From the NCBI RefSeq assembly GCF_000760515.2, contig NW_013546151.1, positions 1-26,136 on the forward strand: a DNA stretch of 26,136 nt, read 5' to 3'. Below the pieces are notes generated by a model. The model ran no database searches, was not told the origin of the DNA, and saw nothing but the letters and a program-made list of their open reading frames with translations. A program made the translations under genes and the position numbers. This document shows, piece by piece, positions 17,747-26,027 of the stretch. Origin of the DNA: Mitosporidium daphniae (taxonomy: Eukaryota; Microsporidia). Positions within the stretch are counted from its first letter, which is position 1, and each line of letters opens with the position of its first letter.

Positions 17747-19251
17747 ATGAGCGAGACTTTGGATCGCACCGAAATGATGGCACCACCAGTTAAATTTCCA
17801 AAAAAAAAGGTCGCATTGGTTCTAGCCTATTTAGGCACAAACTATCAGGGAATGCAAATGTATGTTGGGTGGCCTTTTATTTTAGAAATCCAAATGCCAA
17901 AACTATAGAGTCCGCCCTATTCAAGAGCTTGGTTGATTCGGAACTGGTTTCTGAGCTCAACTCCACGGACCAAAAGAAGGTTTGCTTGGGTTTCTTTCCG
18001 CTAGATTGGATTGATGAGAGCCTGTCGCACAGACAAGGGTGTCCATGCAGCCATGCAAGTGGTGTCTTTGAAGGTTATTTTTAAAGACCCCATTGCGAGC
18101 ATCATGAGCTCAATCAATTCACATTTGCCCAAGGATATTAGGGTCTGTGGTATCCATCCGGTGAGCCAGACTTTCGACTCAAAGTTGCATTGTGATTCGA
18201 GATTTTACGAATATTTGCTGCCGACGTTTATGTTTAAATGCGACTCTTCCTTTGATTTGTCCTTTTTGGAGAACATGGCCGCAAAAAGGGACACTTTAGA
18301 TGGCAAAAACGAGGCTGCAAGCGACGGTTCTGAATGTGAAGACAATGTTGCTGGAAATGAAGATCAAGCCTCGATGCAAAAACACAAGCTCGCCGCCGAT
18401 TTCTATTCCAATAATTTTAAGCCTACTTTGGCCGACATTGAGCAGCTTTCGGCGTTTCGCCTATCTTCAAAGGAGAAAGACCGACTTGACGCCTTGCTAA
18501 AATGCTTTGAGGGCTCCCACTTTTTCCACAACTACACGATCAAAAAGTCGGCCGTAGATCCCAGTGCATGCAGGAAAATTATCTCCTTTTCGGTGGGTAC
18601 TTTTTTGCTAACTTTCAGAGCTCGGATCCATTCGTTCTAAATAACAACTGCACCGATCGTGCCGACTTGACTTTGGCGTCCTCGGAGTGGATCAAATTGA
18701 CCATCCACGGACAGTCTTTCATGCTGAACCAAATTAGAAAGCTCATTGGTATCCTTTGCCTCTTATCCCTAGGAATGGTGATCATGATTATGCGTCTCGA
18801 TGTCCAGGATTATTCGATGGTCATTTCCAGGAGTCTTTCGAAATCCGAAAAAATGAATGTCCCAAAAGCCCCTGGCGTGGGTCTCTTGTTAGCTCAAGTA
18901 TGAGTGTGCTTTTTACTTTAGGCGTGTTTTTCGCAATACAACAAACGTATTTCAGAGATAAATCCGCTATCCTATGATACCTATGCGCTCGAGATTGATT
19001 CCTTCAAGGAAAAGGAAATTTATCCTGCCATTGCCAGTGAAGAGTTTTCCAAAAACATATTCATGAATTGGTGGTGTGCTATCTCCCTGCATGCATATGA
19101 TTTCCAGTATGTCCTACAACAGTGGACACCACCTGATTCTGAAGTATCGAAAAAAAAAATTAAAAAGGGCAAATACAGTGCCGATCAAGCATCTCAGAGC
19201 GAGCCCCCCAAGGTCGAGCAAAAGAATCCGGATCCCAGCATATCTCAATAA
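17747..19251 (+). CDS. PUS1: tRNA pseudouridine synthase, Pus1 type (TruA family), 6 exons
   Basis: Converts uridine to pseudouridine in tRNAs (and some snRNAs/mRNAs) in the nucleus; Pus1 orthologues also serve mitochondria. Exons 17747-17859, 17886-17979, 18005-18592, 18619-18748, 18773-18897 and 18922-19251 total 1,380 nt, 459 aa. The five introns are 26, 25, 26, 24 and 24 nt, the shortest in the window. Restored motifs: VALVLAYLGTNYQGMQ, CRTDKGVHAAMQVVS with the catalytic Asp, HLPKDIRV, RFYEYLLPTF, FEGSHFFHNYT, GQSFMLNQIRKLIGMVIMIM, VPKAPGVGLLL and YNKR. The Pus1-type C-terminal extension ends in a Lys-rich tail. An Asp/Glu-rich insertion follows RFYEYLLP. ATG 17747 or 17774 could be used. 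It converges on the HMG gene with 32 bp between stops. Confidence 0.93.
18749..18772 (+). other. 24-nt intron without in-frame stop (PUS1 intron 4)
   Basis: GTATCC to CTAG, 24 nt. It has no stop codon in the reading frame and is a multiple of three, so retention would insert ILCLLSLG after KLIG. The family motif IRK(M/L)(I/V)GMV is continuous only if it is removed, which is the argument for splicing. Confidence 0.7.
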
Positions 19252-19283
19252 TGAATAGAAATTATTTATTTAATAAAATTCAC
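19252..19283. terminator. Shared convergent 3' end with poly(A) signals on both strands
   Basis: Only 32 bp separate the stop codons of PUS1 (+) and the HMG-box gene (-). AATAAA lies at 19272-19277 on the plus strand. The stretch TTATTTATTTAATAAA also reads AATAAA on the minus strand, so both transcripts probably end within or beyond this element and overlap tail to tail. Confidence 0.6.
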
Positions 19284-20323
19284 CTACTCCTTCGTATCTG
19301 ATTTGCTTTTCTTGGATTTTTTGTTGGCCATCAGAGTATGCATGATATCCCATTCTTCTTGGGAGAGCACATTTGCATCCGCAGGCTTTGGAGCTTCCTT
19401 TGGCACATTTTCACGGTCAGATGGAGTATCGCTTTCTCCAGAATACTTGTTTTTGGAGCTGGTTTTGCTTCTTTTGGATTTTGAAACAGTTAGAGCCTCA
19501 GCATCCGCATGTTCGATAGATGACAATTGAAGTATTTCCGTCGATGGTGCTGAAATTTCTTCTTGATGCGACTGTGATTTATCCTTCTTTTTGGACGATT
19601 TCTTTTTGGCCGGGAATTCGTTTTCCTGAACTGCGGATGTAGCCTCCTCTATGACGGGCTCCATTTCATGAAGTTCTGATTCCTTAATCTCCAAAACCAG
19701 GTCCTTTTCCTCCTCGCAGGCAGACGAGGCTGCCAGGATTTCTTCTGCGAGCGGTGTGGGGAGGAACTTTTTTTTCCTTCTCTTTTGATCTCCATTGTAC
19801 GCTTCGGGGAATTTAGCCTGGTTAATTTCCATGGCCTTCAAAGAATAGCCCTAGGGATTCTCGTATGGAAAATGCAAACCCTTTTTTTTTCATCCGATTC
19901 TTGCTTCCACAATTCAATGGCCTGGTTATAGATTTCTTTGGAACTTTGCCCTTCATGAGCTTTATCGAGCCTAGGCTTTACCTCTGAATAATAAATCGTA
20001 AATCCATTGACACGGCCCACCCGTTCTCTTGTAGAAGAAACCTCTGCATATTGTAAAGATAACCGATTACCTTTTATGGCTTTCTCGGCGCCGTTGGAGA
20101 GGGGGGTTTGGGATACACACTCAACATTTGAACATAGGATGTTGAAAATATTTTCAAAAGATTTTGAAATGCTTAGAAATTCATTCTTCAGTGCATGTAC
20201 GGCCTCTTGTGTAAAAAATACATGGTTGCTGGAAGTGCCGGCACCCGCACCAGCTGTATTTTCCGCATCACTGCTTGACAACGCCGTTTGACCGGCTGAT
20301 GGTTTTCTGGATGCTTTAGTCAT
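19284..20323 (-). CDS. HMG-box-like protein, 2 exons
   Basis: Exons 20323-19880 and 19850-19284 join across a 29-nt intron (19851-19879, GTTTGC to CTAG), giving 336 aa. Residues about 103-170 look like a divergent HMG box: GRVNGFTIYYSEVKPRL matches the N-x-F-x-x-(F/Y)-x-x-x-x-(R/K)-P pattern. ELWKQESDEKKRGYSLKA matches the W-x-x-L-x-x-x-E-K-x-x-Y core, and it is completed only after splicing. The N-terminus is Ser/Ala/Gly-rich with a helix (ALKNEFLSISKSFENIF). The C-terminal half is low complexity, with alternating acidic and Lys/Ser-rich blocks ending in KKSKKSKSDTKE, typical of nuclear chromatin or nucleolar proteins. No orthologue is assigned. AAAATTTAATTAATT lies just upstream of the start. 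Confidence 0.65.
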
Positions 20324-20381
20324 GTTAATTAGTTAAAATTTAATTAATTGAATGTTTTTATTTAAACGTTAAAATGGGAAA
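20324..20381. promoter_or_regulatory. Spacer between uS7m stop and HMG-gene start
   Basis: 58 bp containing AAAATTTAATTAATT at 20335-20349, close upstream of the HMG-gene ATG. AATAAA on the minus strand (20357-20362) serves the uS7m transcript. The promoter of one gene and the 3' end of the next therefore overlap. Confidence 0.45.
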
Positions 20382-21024
20382 TCAAGTTGATTTGTGCATA
20401 TTGAATCTCTTGGCGTAAAGTGAAGAGGTGCCGGCAAAGATTTCTGCTATTTCGTCATATAGGCCTCTCTCGAGATTTCTCACCGTATTGTACTCTCTCT
20501 GTGTTGCGGCTTCAACCAGCCATCGAATAGCAATGCCGTTCTGTCTATGGGGAGTCAATACTCTTGGCAGAGTTTGTTTGCGCCCCATCATGGATTTGTA
20601 CTCCAATAGTGGCTTGACGCTATCAATGGCCAATTGGATTGGATTATCAATTTGATAGTCCAGCTTTAGCCTGGCATTCACTCTTGCAAGAATGGCATTC
20701 TGGCTTACTCCACCCTTGATCAACGACCCAAGAAAGTTGGGACACAAGCTGGTGGGTTTTGTAGCCACATGTCCCGTTTCTAATGCCGGGTTATAAAGCT
20801 TCCATATGGCGCGTACCTTTTTCGTTGCTAGCTATGTCCAAGTTTGGATCCGCTCTGGACAAACTTTCTGTGATCAGTATGCTTGCAGCCATTTCGTCTG
20901 CCACAAAATTCCTTTCTTGTTTGATAATTTCTCGCATCGGAATGTCCTTGGCTGCATAGAACCTCAAGCCAGCTCGAATATGACGGCTTCCCGCTATGCG
21001 GGGAAACGCCCTACCTGCCACCAT
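20382..21024 (-). CDS. RSM7: Mitochondrial small-subunit ribosomal protein uS7m, 2 exons
   Basis: Bacterial-type uS7, which nucleates the 3' head domain of the small rRNA, here predicted for the mitoribosome. Exons 21024-20817 and 20779-20382 join across a 37-nt intron (20780-20816), giving 201 aa. The N-terminus is Arg/Ala-rich and lacks acidic residues for about 28 codons (MVAGRAFPRIAGSRHIRAGL), a good mitochondrial presequence. The C-terminal half has the uS7 pattern: NPIQLAIDSVKPLLEY, QTLPRVLTPHRQNGIAIRWL, VEAATQRE and SSLYAKRFNMHK. The eukaryotic cytosolic uS7 has different signatures. The upstream frame has only a TTG further out, so I chose the ATG at 21024. A 21-nt GT...AG segment at 20994-21014 could be a second intron, but it is not needed. 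Confidence 0.85.
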
Positions 21025-21033
21025 TTGATTGTT

Positions 21034-21104
21034 AATTAAAAGGACGAATTTCAAGTGCTAATTAAAAGAACGAATTTCAAGTGCTAATTAAAAGGACGAA
21101 TTTT
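21034..21104. repeat. 26-nt tandem repeat, about 2.7 units
   Basis: Units at 21034-21059, 21060-21085 and 21086-21104 (partial) share AATTAAAAGGACGAATTTCA. They sit 10 bp upstream of the uS7m start, in the divergent spacer with the small membrane protein gene, so they may carry repeated promoter elements. Confidence 0.88.
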
Positions 21105-21205
21105 AAATTGACAAATAAATTGATGTTGGTTACCTAATCGGCGCCATCCCAAAGGAGGGTTACCATAATTGGCGCGTAACTAGGGTGTAAAAGAAGCGAA
21201 ATGTT
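21105..21205. other. Rest of divergent spacer
   Basis: About 100 bp with an imperfect direct repeat of GGTTACC followed by TAATCGGCGC or ATAATTGGCGC (near 21129 and 21159). No gene or RNA structure is evident. It may belong to the promoter of the membrane protein gene. Confidence 0.35.
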
Positions 21206-21674
21206 ATGATCAACACTCGAAACCAATATTTTTTACTGAACTATATGACTGCCAGTTGTGGATTTTCAATTCCAAATATTTGTAAATTAACGGAAAATAT
21301 GAACTGTACATTAATTATGCTTGTGGCCATGGGCATGCTAACGGCGTGTATTTTGGGAGCCATGTATTATAACCAATCCAGGAAGCTTAAAAAAGGTACC
21401 GATGCGTTCGCTAAATTATGCAGATGATACTGTCGCCAAAAGACTTCGAAGTTCGAGGAAAGCGGCAAAAGAGAAAGTAAGTTTTGAATCCGACAACGAA
21501 GCATCTGATAAGTTGCCGAAAAAGAGCAAGCCAAAAAAGGCAACTACCGAATTGACTCGAAGCCAATCGCGAAGAAAATCTGCCGAAATAGCCAACCAAG
21601 CCATTGTGGAGGGTGCCGGTGGCATATCGACGCCACGCAAGGCCAAAGCCAAATCGGTCTCCAGTGCAAAGTAA
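21206..21674 (+). CDS. Small single-pass membrane protein with basic tail, 2 exons
   Basis: Exons 21206-21395 and 21424-21674 join across a 28-nt intron (21396-21423, GTACCG to GCAG), giving 146 aa. If translation starts at the internal ATG at 21299, 115 aa result, beginning almost directly with the membrane segment. A hydrophobic helix, CTLIMLVAMGMLTACILGAMYY (in parts Met-rich), lies at about residues 34-55. It is followed by NQSRKLKK and a highly basic, Ser/Lys/Ala-rich hydrophilic tail (SRSQ-like RSQSRRKS, TPRKAKAKS). By the positive-inside rule the tail should be cytosolic or nucleoplasmic. I recognise no family. Without splicing the frame stops right after the membrane helix, so the intron decides whether the tail is made. 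Confidence 0.55.
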
Positions 21675-21726
21675 TTGTAATTGTAAGTAAATCGAACAAA
21701 GCCACCTATGCCCAATAGTGCCCCAA

Positions 21727-22167
21727 TTACATTGAAATGTTGTATTCCTCACCACTGCTACGATCATCCGACTCGATGTCTTCATTCAGGTAGGAGAGAT
21801 CAGAGGAGCAATCTGGATCTACCGGTACATACGTTTGATGCAGCAGCCTGAACAAAGTCTGTTCCAGGACAACCATGTCGATTTTGTATCGCTGCGAAGG
21901 ATCCTCGGCGTAAATGTACTTCCAACCGAGCAGCGAATCACATCCTTTGCAAAAAACGTCGCAAACGATATGGATTCCTGTAAGTAGCTTTCTGCTCTCA
22001 GCTGTGCCGAAATGCACGTTCAATACTTTTCGAAATAAAAAGGCCTGACCAAGGGTGCCACTAAAAGAGCGAGAGACGACGTCTGTTGGCGTGGACAGGT
22101 GTGTCGAGCATTCGACACACTGAAACACATATCTTGAATCGATGTACTTTCTTAGCGGAATGCCCAT
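21727..22167 (-). CDS. YPEL: Yippee-like zinc-binding protein (Moh1/YPEL)
   Basis: A 146-aa intronless member of the Yippee family (part of the Yippee/Mis18/cereblon fold). The domain is read directly: YVFQCVECSTHLSTPTDVVS, then SFSGTLGQAFLFRKVLNVHF, TGIHIVCDVFCKGCDSLLGW, and KYIYAEDPSQRYKIDMVVLE. Two CxxC pairs (CVEC and CKGC) about 55 residues apart form the zinc site. The start chosen is ATG 22167 (MGIPLRKYI), matching the family's short N-terminus; the frame further out has only a non-ATG. The C-terminus is an acidic extension (DLSYLNEDIESDDRSSGEE). Yeast Moh1 is linked to stationary-phase survival and GID/CTLH complexes, but its role here is unknown. It converges with the membrane protein gene at 52 bp. 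Confidence 0.92.
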   Translation of the reverse strand: MGIPLRKYIDSRYVFQCVECSTHLSTPTDVVSRSFSGTLGQAFLFRKVLNVHFGTAESRKLLTGIHIVCDVFCKGCDSLLGWKYIYAEDPSQRYKIDMVVLEQTLFRLLHQTYVPVDPDCSSDLSYLNEDIESDDRSSGEEYNISM

Positions 22168-22245
22168 TAAAAACACCGAAAGCCGAAGTGTAAAAAGAAT
22201 GCATCATGCACTGAAATTAAAGTTTGCTAATGCAATGGAAATAGT

Positions 22246-23573
22246 TTATCGTGAAAATGCTTTTCTTTTCCTACTTGGAATGGGCGTGTAATCAGCTCTG
22301 TGTAAGACAGCAGCAAGGTGTTCATCATATGCCTTTTCAGGATCAACATTTCGGTCGTCCAGCATCGACATCAAATGCTGGTGATAAAAGGAGCGAGACA
22401 GAGAAAATCTACTCCACGAGCCAGAAAGGCCCTGGTAAAGCGATCTGAGTGCTTTTTGCTTTAAATCTTTGTAGCATTCAGATGAAAATTCAAGGCCGTC
22501 AAAGGTTGCGTCCCACAGCACCAAGGCGTCCTCGCTTGCCATGTGGTATGTTGGCTTTTCTGTGCTCTCAAACATATACTGTATTACCTAAAGGTCAACA
22601 GCATAGCGTCGTACCGAGGGCTCTTCATGCCCAGTTCCGATCAAAAACAGGATTCCCATCATACAGCGGACTTGATGATACAAAAAGCCCTTTCCCGTAA
22701 CAATGAATACGTACTGCTTAAGAGACGAAATCGAACTAGCTTTGTCATCAAAAGCTGGCTTACTCTTGGAAGCACTCGACCGGCTCTATTTTGGACGCTA
22801 TTATGGTTCTTTCAAAGAGCACGTTATCTTTTGATTTGTCGACTTTGCAAAAGTTTTTAAAATTGTGAATGCCCACATAAAGTGCGGCGGCTTCATTCAT
22901 TTTCTAATTTGCATTACATACGATGCCACGTTACCTCGATGTCAAGATCTTCGGCCAGGAAATAATAATGGTACGTTCTGGAGGTGCAATTAAATCTAGC
23001 AATTTAGACACCCAAACCACACCGTGCGTCAAAGTCGGCTCCCACATCTTTCCATCCCAATATCCGGATGTCGCTTGGAAGAACCGAATTTAAGATCGAC
23101 ATGTAGGGCAGCTCCCTTTCCCTTTCTATGGTGGAAAATTGCACGCCAGACCCGCAATCAGAGTCGGCCTTTTCGACGGATCGAATGTTTAGCGATATAA
23201 TTTGTTTAAACGCCGAAACACCCTTATCGGTTCGCCCGCATCTGGAATAGTTGCACGAATCCACACTTTCAATTAGCTTGGTCTTGATCAACGAGCCAAA
23301 TAAATGATCCTATTTTGAAAAGGGCCTATCATGTACCTCAATCGTATTTACATTCGTATCTCTCTGCGTGGCCAATCCCTGAAATGAATGGCCAATGTAG
23401 CAAAGGTGCATTGCAACTTTCCGTCGTTTAAACGAAGAAAAGTCGAAAGCAGAGCGTTTGGTTTTATCGTGATAGCCGTTGCCCCTTTTTGATGGCAGTT
23501 TAGCCATCTTGGCTTGAAGTTCTCTAATGAGAACAATCAAGCACTCTTTGGATAAATTTTGTAAATTGGACAT
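22246..23573 (-). CDS. PUS3: tRNA pseudouridine synthase Pus3/Deg1 (TruA family), 6 exons
   Basis: Makes pseudouridine 38/39 in the anticodon arm of many tRNAs. Exons (minus) 23573-23337, 23309-23023, 22995-22935, 22903-22764, 22735-22615 and 22587-22246 total 1,188 nt, 395 aa; yeast Deg1 has 442. Introns are 27 (23310-23336), 27 (22996-23022), 31 (22904-22934), 28 (22736-22763) and 27 nt (22588-22614). Splicing gives Pus3 hallmarks: LCYIGHSFQGLATQ, NYSRCGRTDKGVSAF (catalytic Asp), LNSVLPSDIRILGW, FDARFNCTSRTYHYYF (completed across intron 2), NEAAALYVGIHNFKNFCKVD, GFLYHQVRCMMGILFLIG and KPTYHMASEDALVLW. An N-terminal Leu-rich helix (LSKECLIVLIRELQAKMAKL) matches the family. A second TruA gene, PUS1, lies 3 kb away. 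AAATTTAAA is three bases upstream of the ATG. Confidence 0.94.
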
Positions 23574-23609
23574 GAAATTTAAAAAAGTTTCCGTTTTTAT
23601 GATTTGCTT

Positions 23610-26027
23610 TTATTCGATGCAGACTGCAAAGACCCCGTGAGACAGGGATTCTGCTGTCAGATACGAACCAAAGTGCTGTTTTAGCCAAAGCATCATGCTC
23701 AGCGTTGGAGATGTTATAGCGACAGACCCTTCCATGTGAGAGTATTCCGATACGAAATGCTCGACAAAGTTGATTACCGAGGGATCCTCCTTGAAGGATA
23801 GCAATTTTTCCTTTAAAATATCCCAAGCCCAGGGCTCACATGGGTTTTGTGCAAGAACATCGTTTTCAAGCCAAATGAAGATCGCCTCAAGACCTAATAC
23901 CTTTCCCTCAAGCAAATGATCAATGACCACTTGAATATATTGGGGAGAAAGTTTCCAGAAAAACAAAAGATGTCTCAAAAATTCAATCTGGCTCTGCATG
24001 TCTAATGGAGAAATACCAAGAAGTTCAAGATATCTATTGGTTATTCCATCATAAGTACCTGTCAATGGCATTGATTGTATGCGAAAAGGATTTGGATCCA
24101 TATAGGAGAACAGACTGGATGATGACTTTTCTTGGATTCGATATGGAGAACACATTGGCGGAAATGATGCCTTCAATCTCTGACACCGGGGTCTTTGATT
24201 TTATGCATTCCCCTAGTTTCCTGGAAAGAGCCAGCTCTTCCGGGCTTGCCGTGGTCGATGCCTCGGAAAATTCAAAACATGGCTCTGGCGATGGCTGTAA
24301 ATAATTAACGAAAAATTCTGGAATGTTTGCTCTGATTTGTTCGTAGTATGATAGTCTATACTGTCATGCGGCTGAAAGGATACCTTATCATTTTGGAAAG
24401 CAGAGTCTGTAAAAAGAGGGCTTGAGACCCCACTTGTGGCTCGAGATTGAACCCTGTACTCATATTCTCCGAGAGGGTTTCCCTAACGTTGAGACAGTTT
24501 CTGAAATTACCATTGCATCCATTGGCTCCATTTATATTCAAACTGGCTAAAATGGTGCGCTAGCCAGCCACTTAGAATAACCAGTTGCGAGAATAAAAGT
24601 TCGTCAAGAGAGGTAAATAATCCAGTCACAATGGCACCAAGATATTCGCTGGCAACGTCACATATTGTCAGAATGTCTTTGATAAGCATCGTATAATAAA
24701 CGGTTGGAAATGGAGGGGGTCGTGGGGCCGCTAGCATTTCCGAAAGGATGCACTACACGATAAAATGTCACCACAAATACACTAAGAGCAATTCTAGGGA
24801 TGTCCGCAGATGGAAATGTGTGTTGAACATCGACGATGATAAAATCGGCACATTTGTGGTAGTTTTCATCAAACGCATTGATGATGTGAGTGACGATATC
24901 GGAAAGCAGCCAATGCTCCATGCAATCTCTTTTTATCGTAAACTTGGGGCTGCCATCATTTGTTCCATCAATAGTTTCAGACTCAGCATGCGGTTTACTG
25001 GCGTAGTCTTCGTCCACAGCCTTATGGGACATGTCTTGGTCGGTGATTCGAAACACTCTCCGAACATGAGGGAAGGTTTGTGTCTCTTTAGGCTCGTACA
25101 AAGCCCCAGCGTCAAGATTATGTGGCAAAGTGTGAGCATTTACAGAATCAGCGGGAGATGAAAATTCTTCTAAAATCACTTGATCAATCAGGTTATTCTG
25201 CAAGTAAGTAAAGTATGCAATACCGTCCAGTTGTCCATGTTTGTAAAGAACGAGTACAATTCCAAAAGAATGTCAAAAGAAAAAAACCGGGGAACACCGC
25301 TACCTGATTGTTCAAGACTTGGGGATGCTGATTTGATTTCCAACATTATGTTGCCAATGCGAACAAGAAGCGTTCGAAAGACGCCCTCATTTTGTCTCAG
25401 CAAAACCGATCCGTTCCAAAGGAAGGATGAAAGAATCGAATACAAAAAGTAAAATTTTGCTTTTTCCCTGGACGGGTCATTAGAACATTGTTCAATGAAA
25501 TCAATCAACGGTTCAATTGAATGCAAAAAGGATAGATCATTGACAACATTGACGGTGACAAGATCGGCTAAAAATCGAAGAGAAAGAGTAAATTTCGACC
25601 AGCTTCCATTGGAAATAAATTTGTCCATTGAGTCAAGCAGCAGCGGGATAAACTTTTCGCTCACCATTGCCGGATCTTGTAGATTGAGAAGACCAACGAT
25701 GGAGGAGTAGATCCTGGGCTTCCATGCCATTTCAGAAACACATTCAATGATGGTGGCAAGCAAAGCATCAAAATATGGCTTAGAAGATTCGGACAGCAAA
25801 ACCTTTGCCAAATTACGAATATTATCAGATAAAGAAGAGGAGCTCTTTTGTCCGACAAGGAATATTAAATGATGCAGAGTATCCTCAGCAGACTGGGTTT
25901 CTCCGCCCTTGTTTCCATGAAATCGCTTGGAGTTTGAGCGTCGCTCCGAAGGGCCGTGCTTATGCTCTAAAATATAGGGAGTTATTGTACCGTATTCACT
26001 GTCATCAAAGCTTCGCTTGGAATTCAT
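23610..26027 (-). CDS. CBC1: Nuclear cap-binding complex large subunit CBP80/Cbc1, 6 exons
   Basis: Large subunit of the nuclear cap-binding complex, which with CBP20 binds the m7G cap and promotes splicing and export. Exons (minus) 26027-25224, 25197-24759, 24730-24511, 24482-24384, 24355-24059 and 24033-23610 total 2,283 nt, 760 aa; human has 790. Introns are 26, 28, 28, 28 and 25 nt (25198-25223, 24731-24758, 24483-24510, 24356-24383, 24034-24058). The first MIF4G domain is clear: LVGQKSSSSLSDNIRNLAKV, YSSIVGLLN and LSLRFLADLVTVNVV. MIF4G-2 has YPAPRPPPFPTVYYTMLIKD and LAHHFSQFEYKWSQW, then LSYYEQIRANIPEFF. MIF4G-3 has DHLLEGKVLGLEAIFIWLEN and WAWDILKEKL. The N-terminus has Lys/Arg clusters (KRSF, SERRSNSKRF) fitting a bipartite nuclear localisation signal. 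The stop overlaps an AATAAA (23609-23614). Confidence 0.92.

Noticed and set aside
21034-21104. CRISPR-like or attachment-site repeat
   Set aside because: The units are directly adjacent with no spacers, in a eukaryotic promoter region, so this is a simple tandem repeat.
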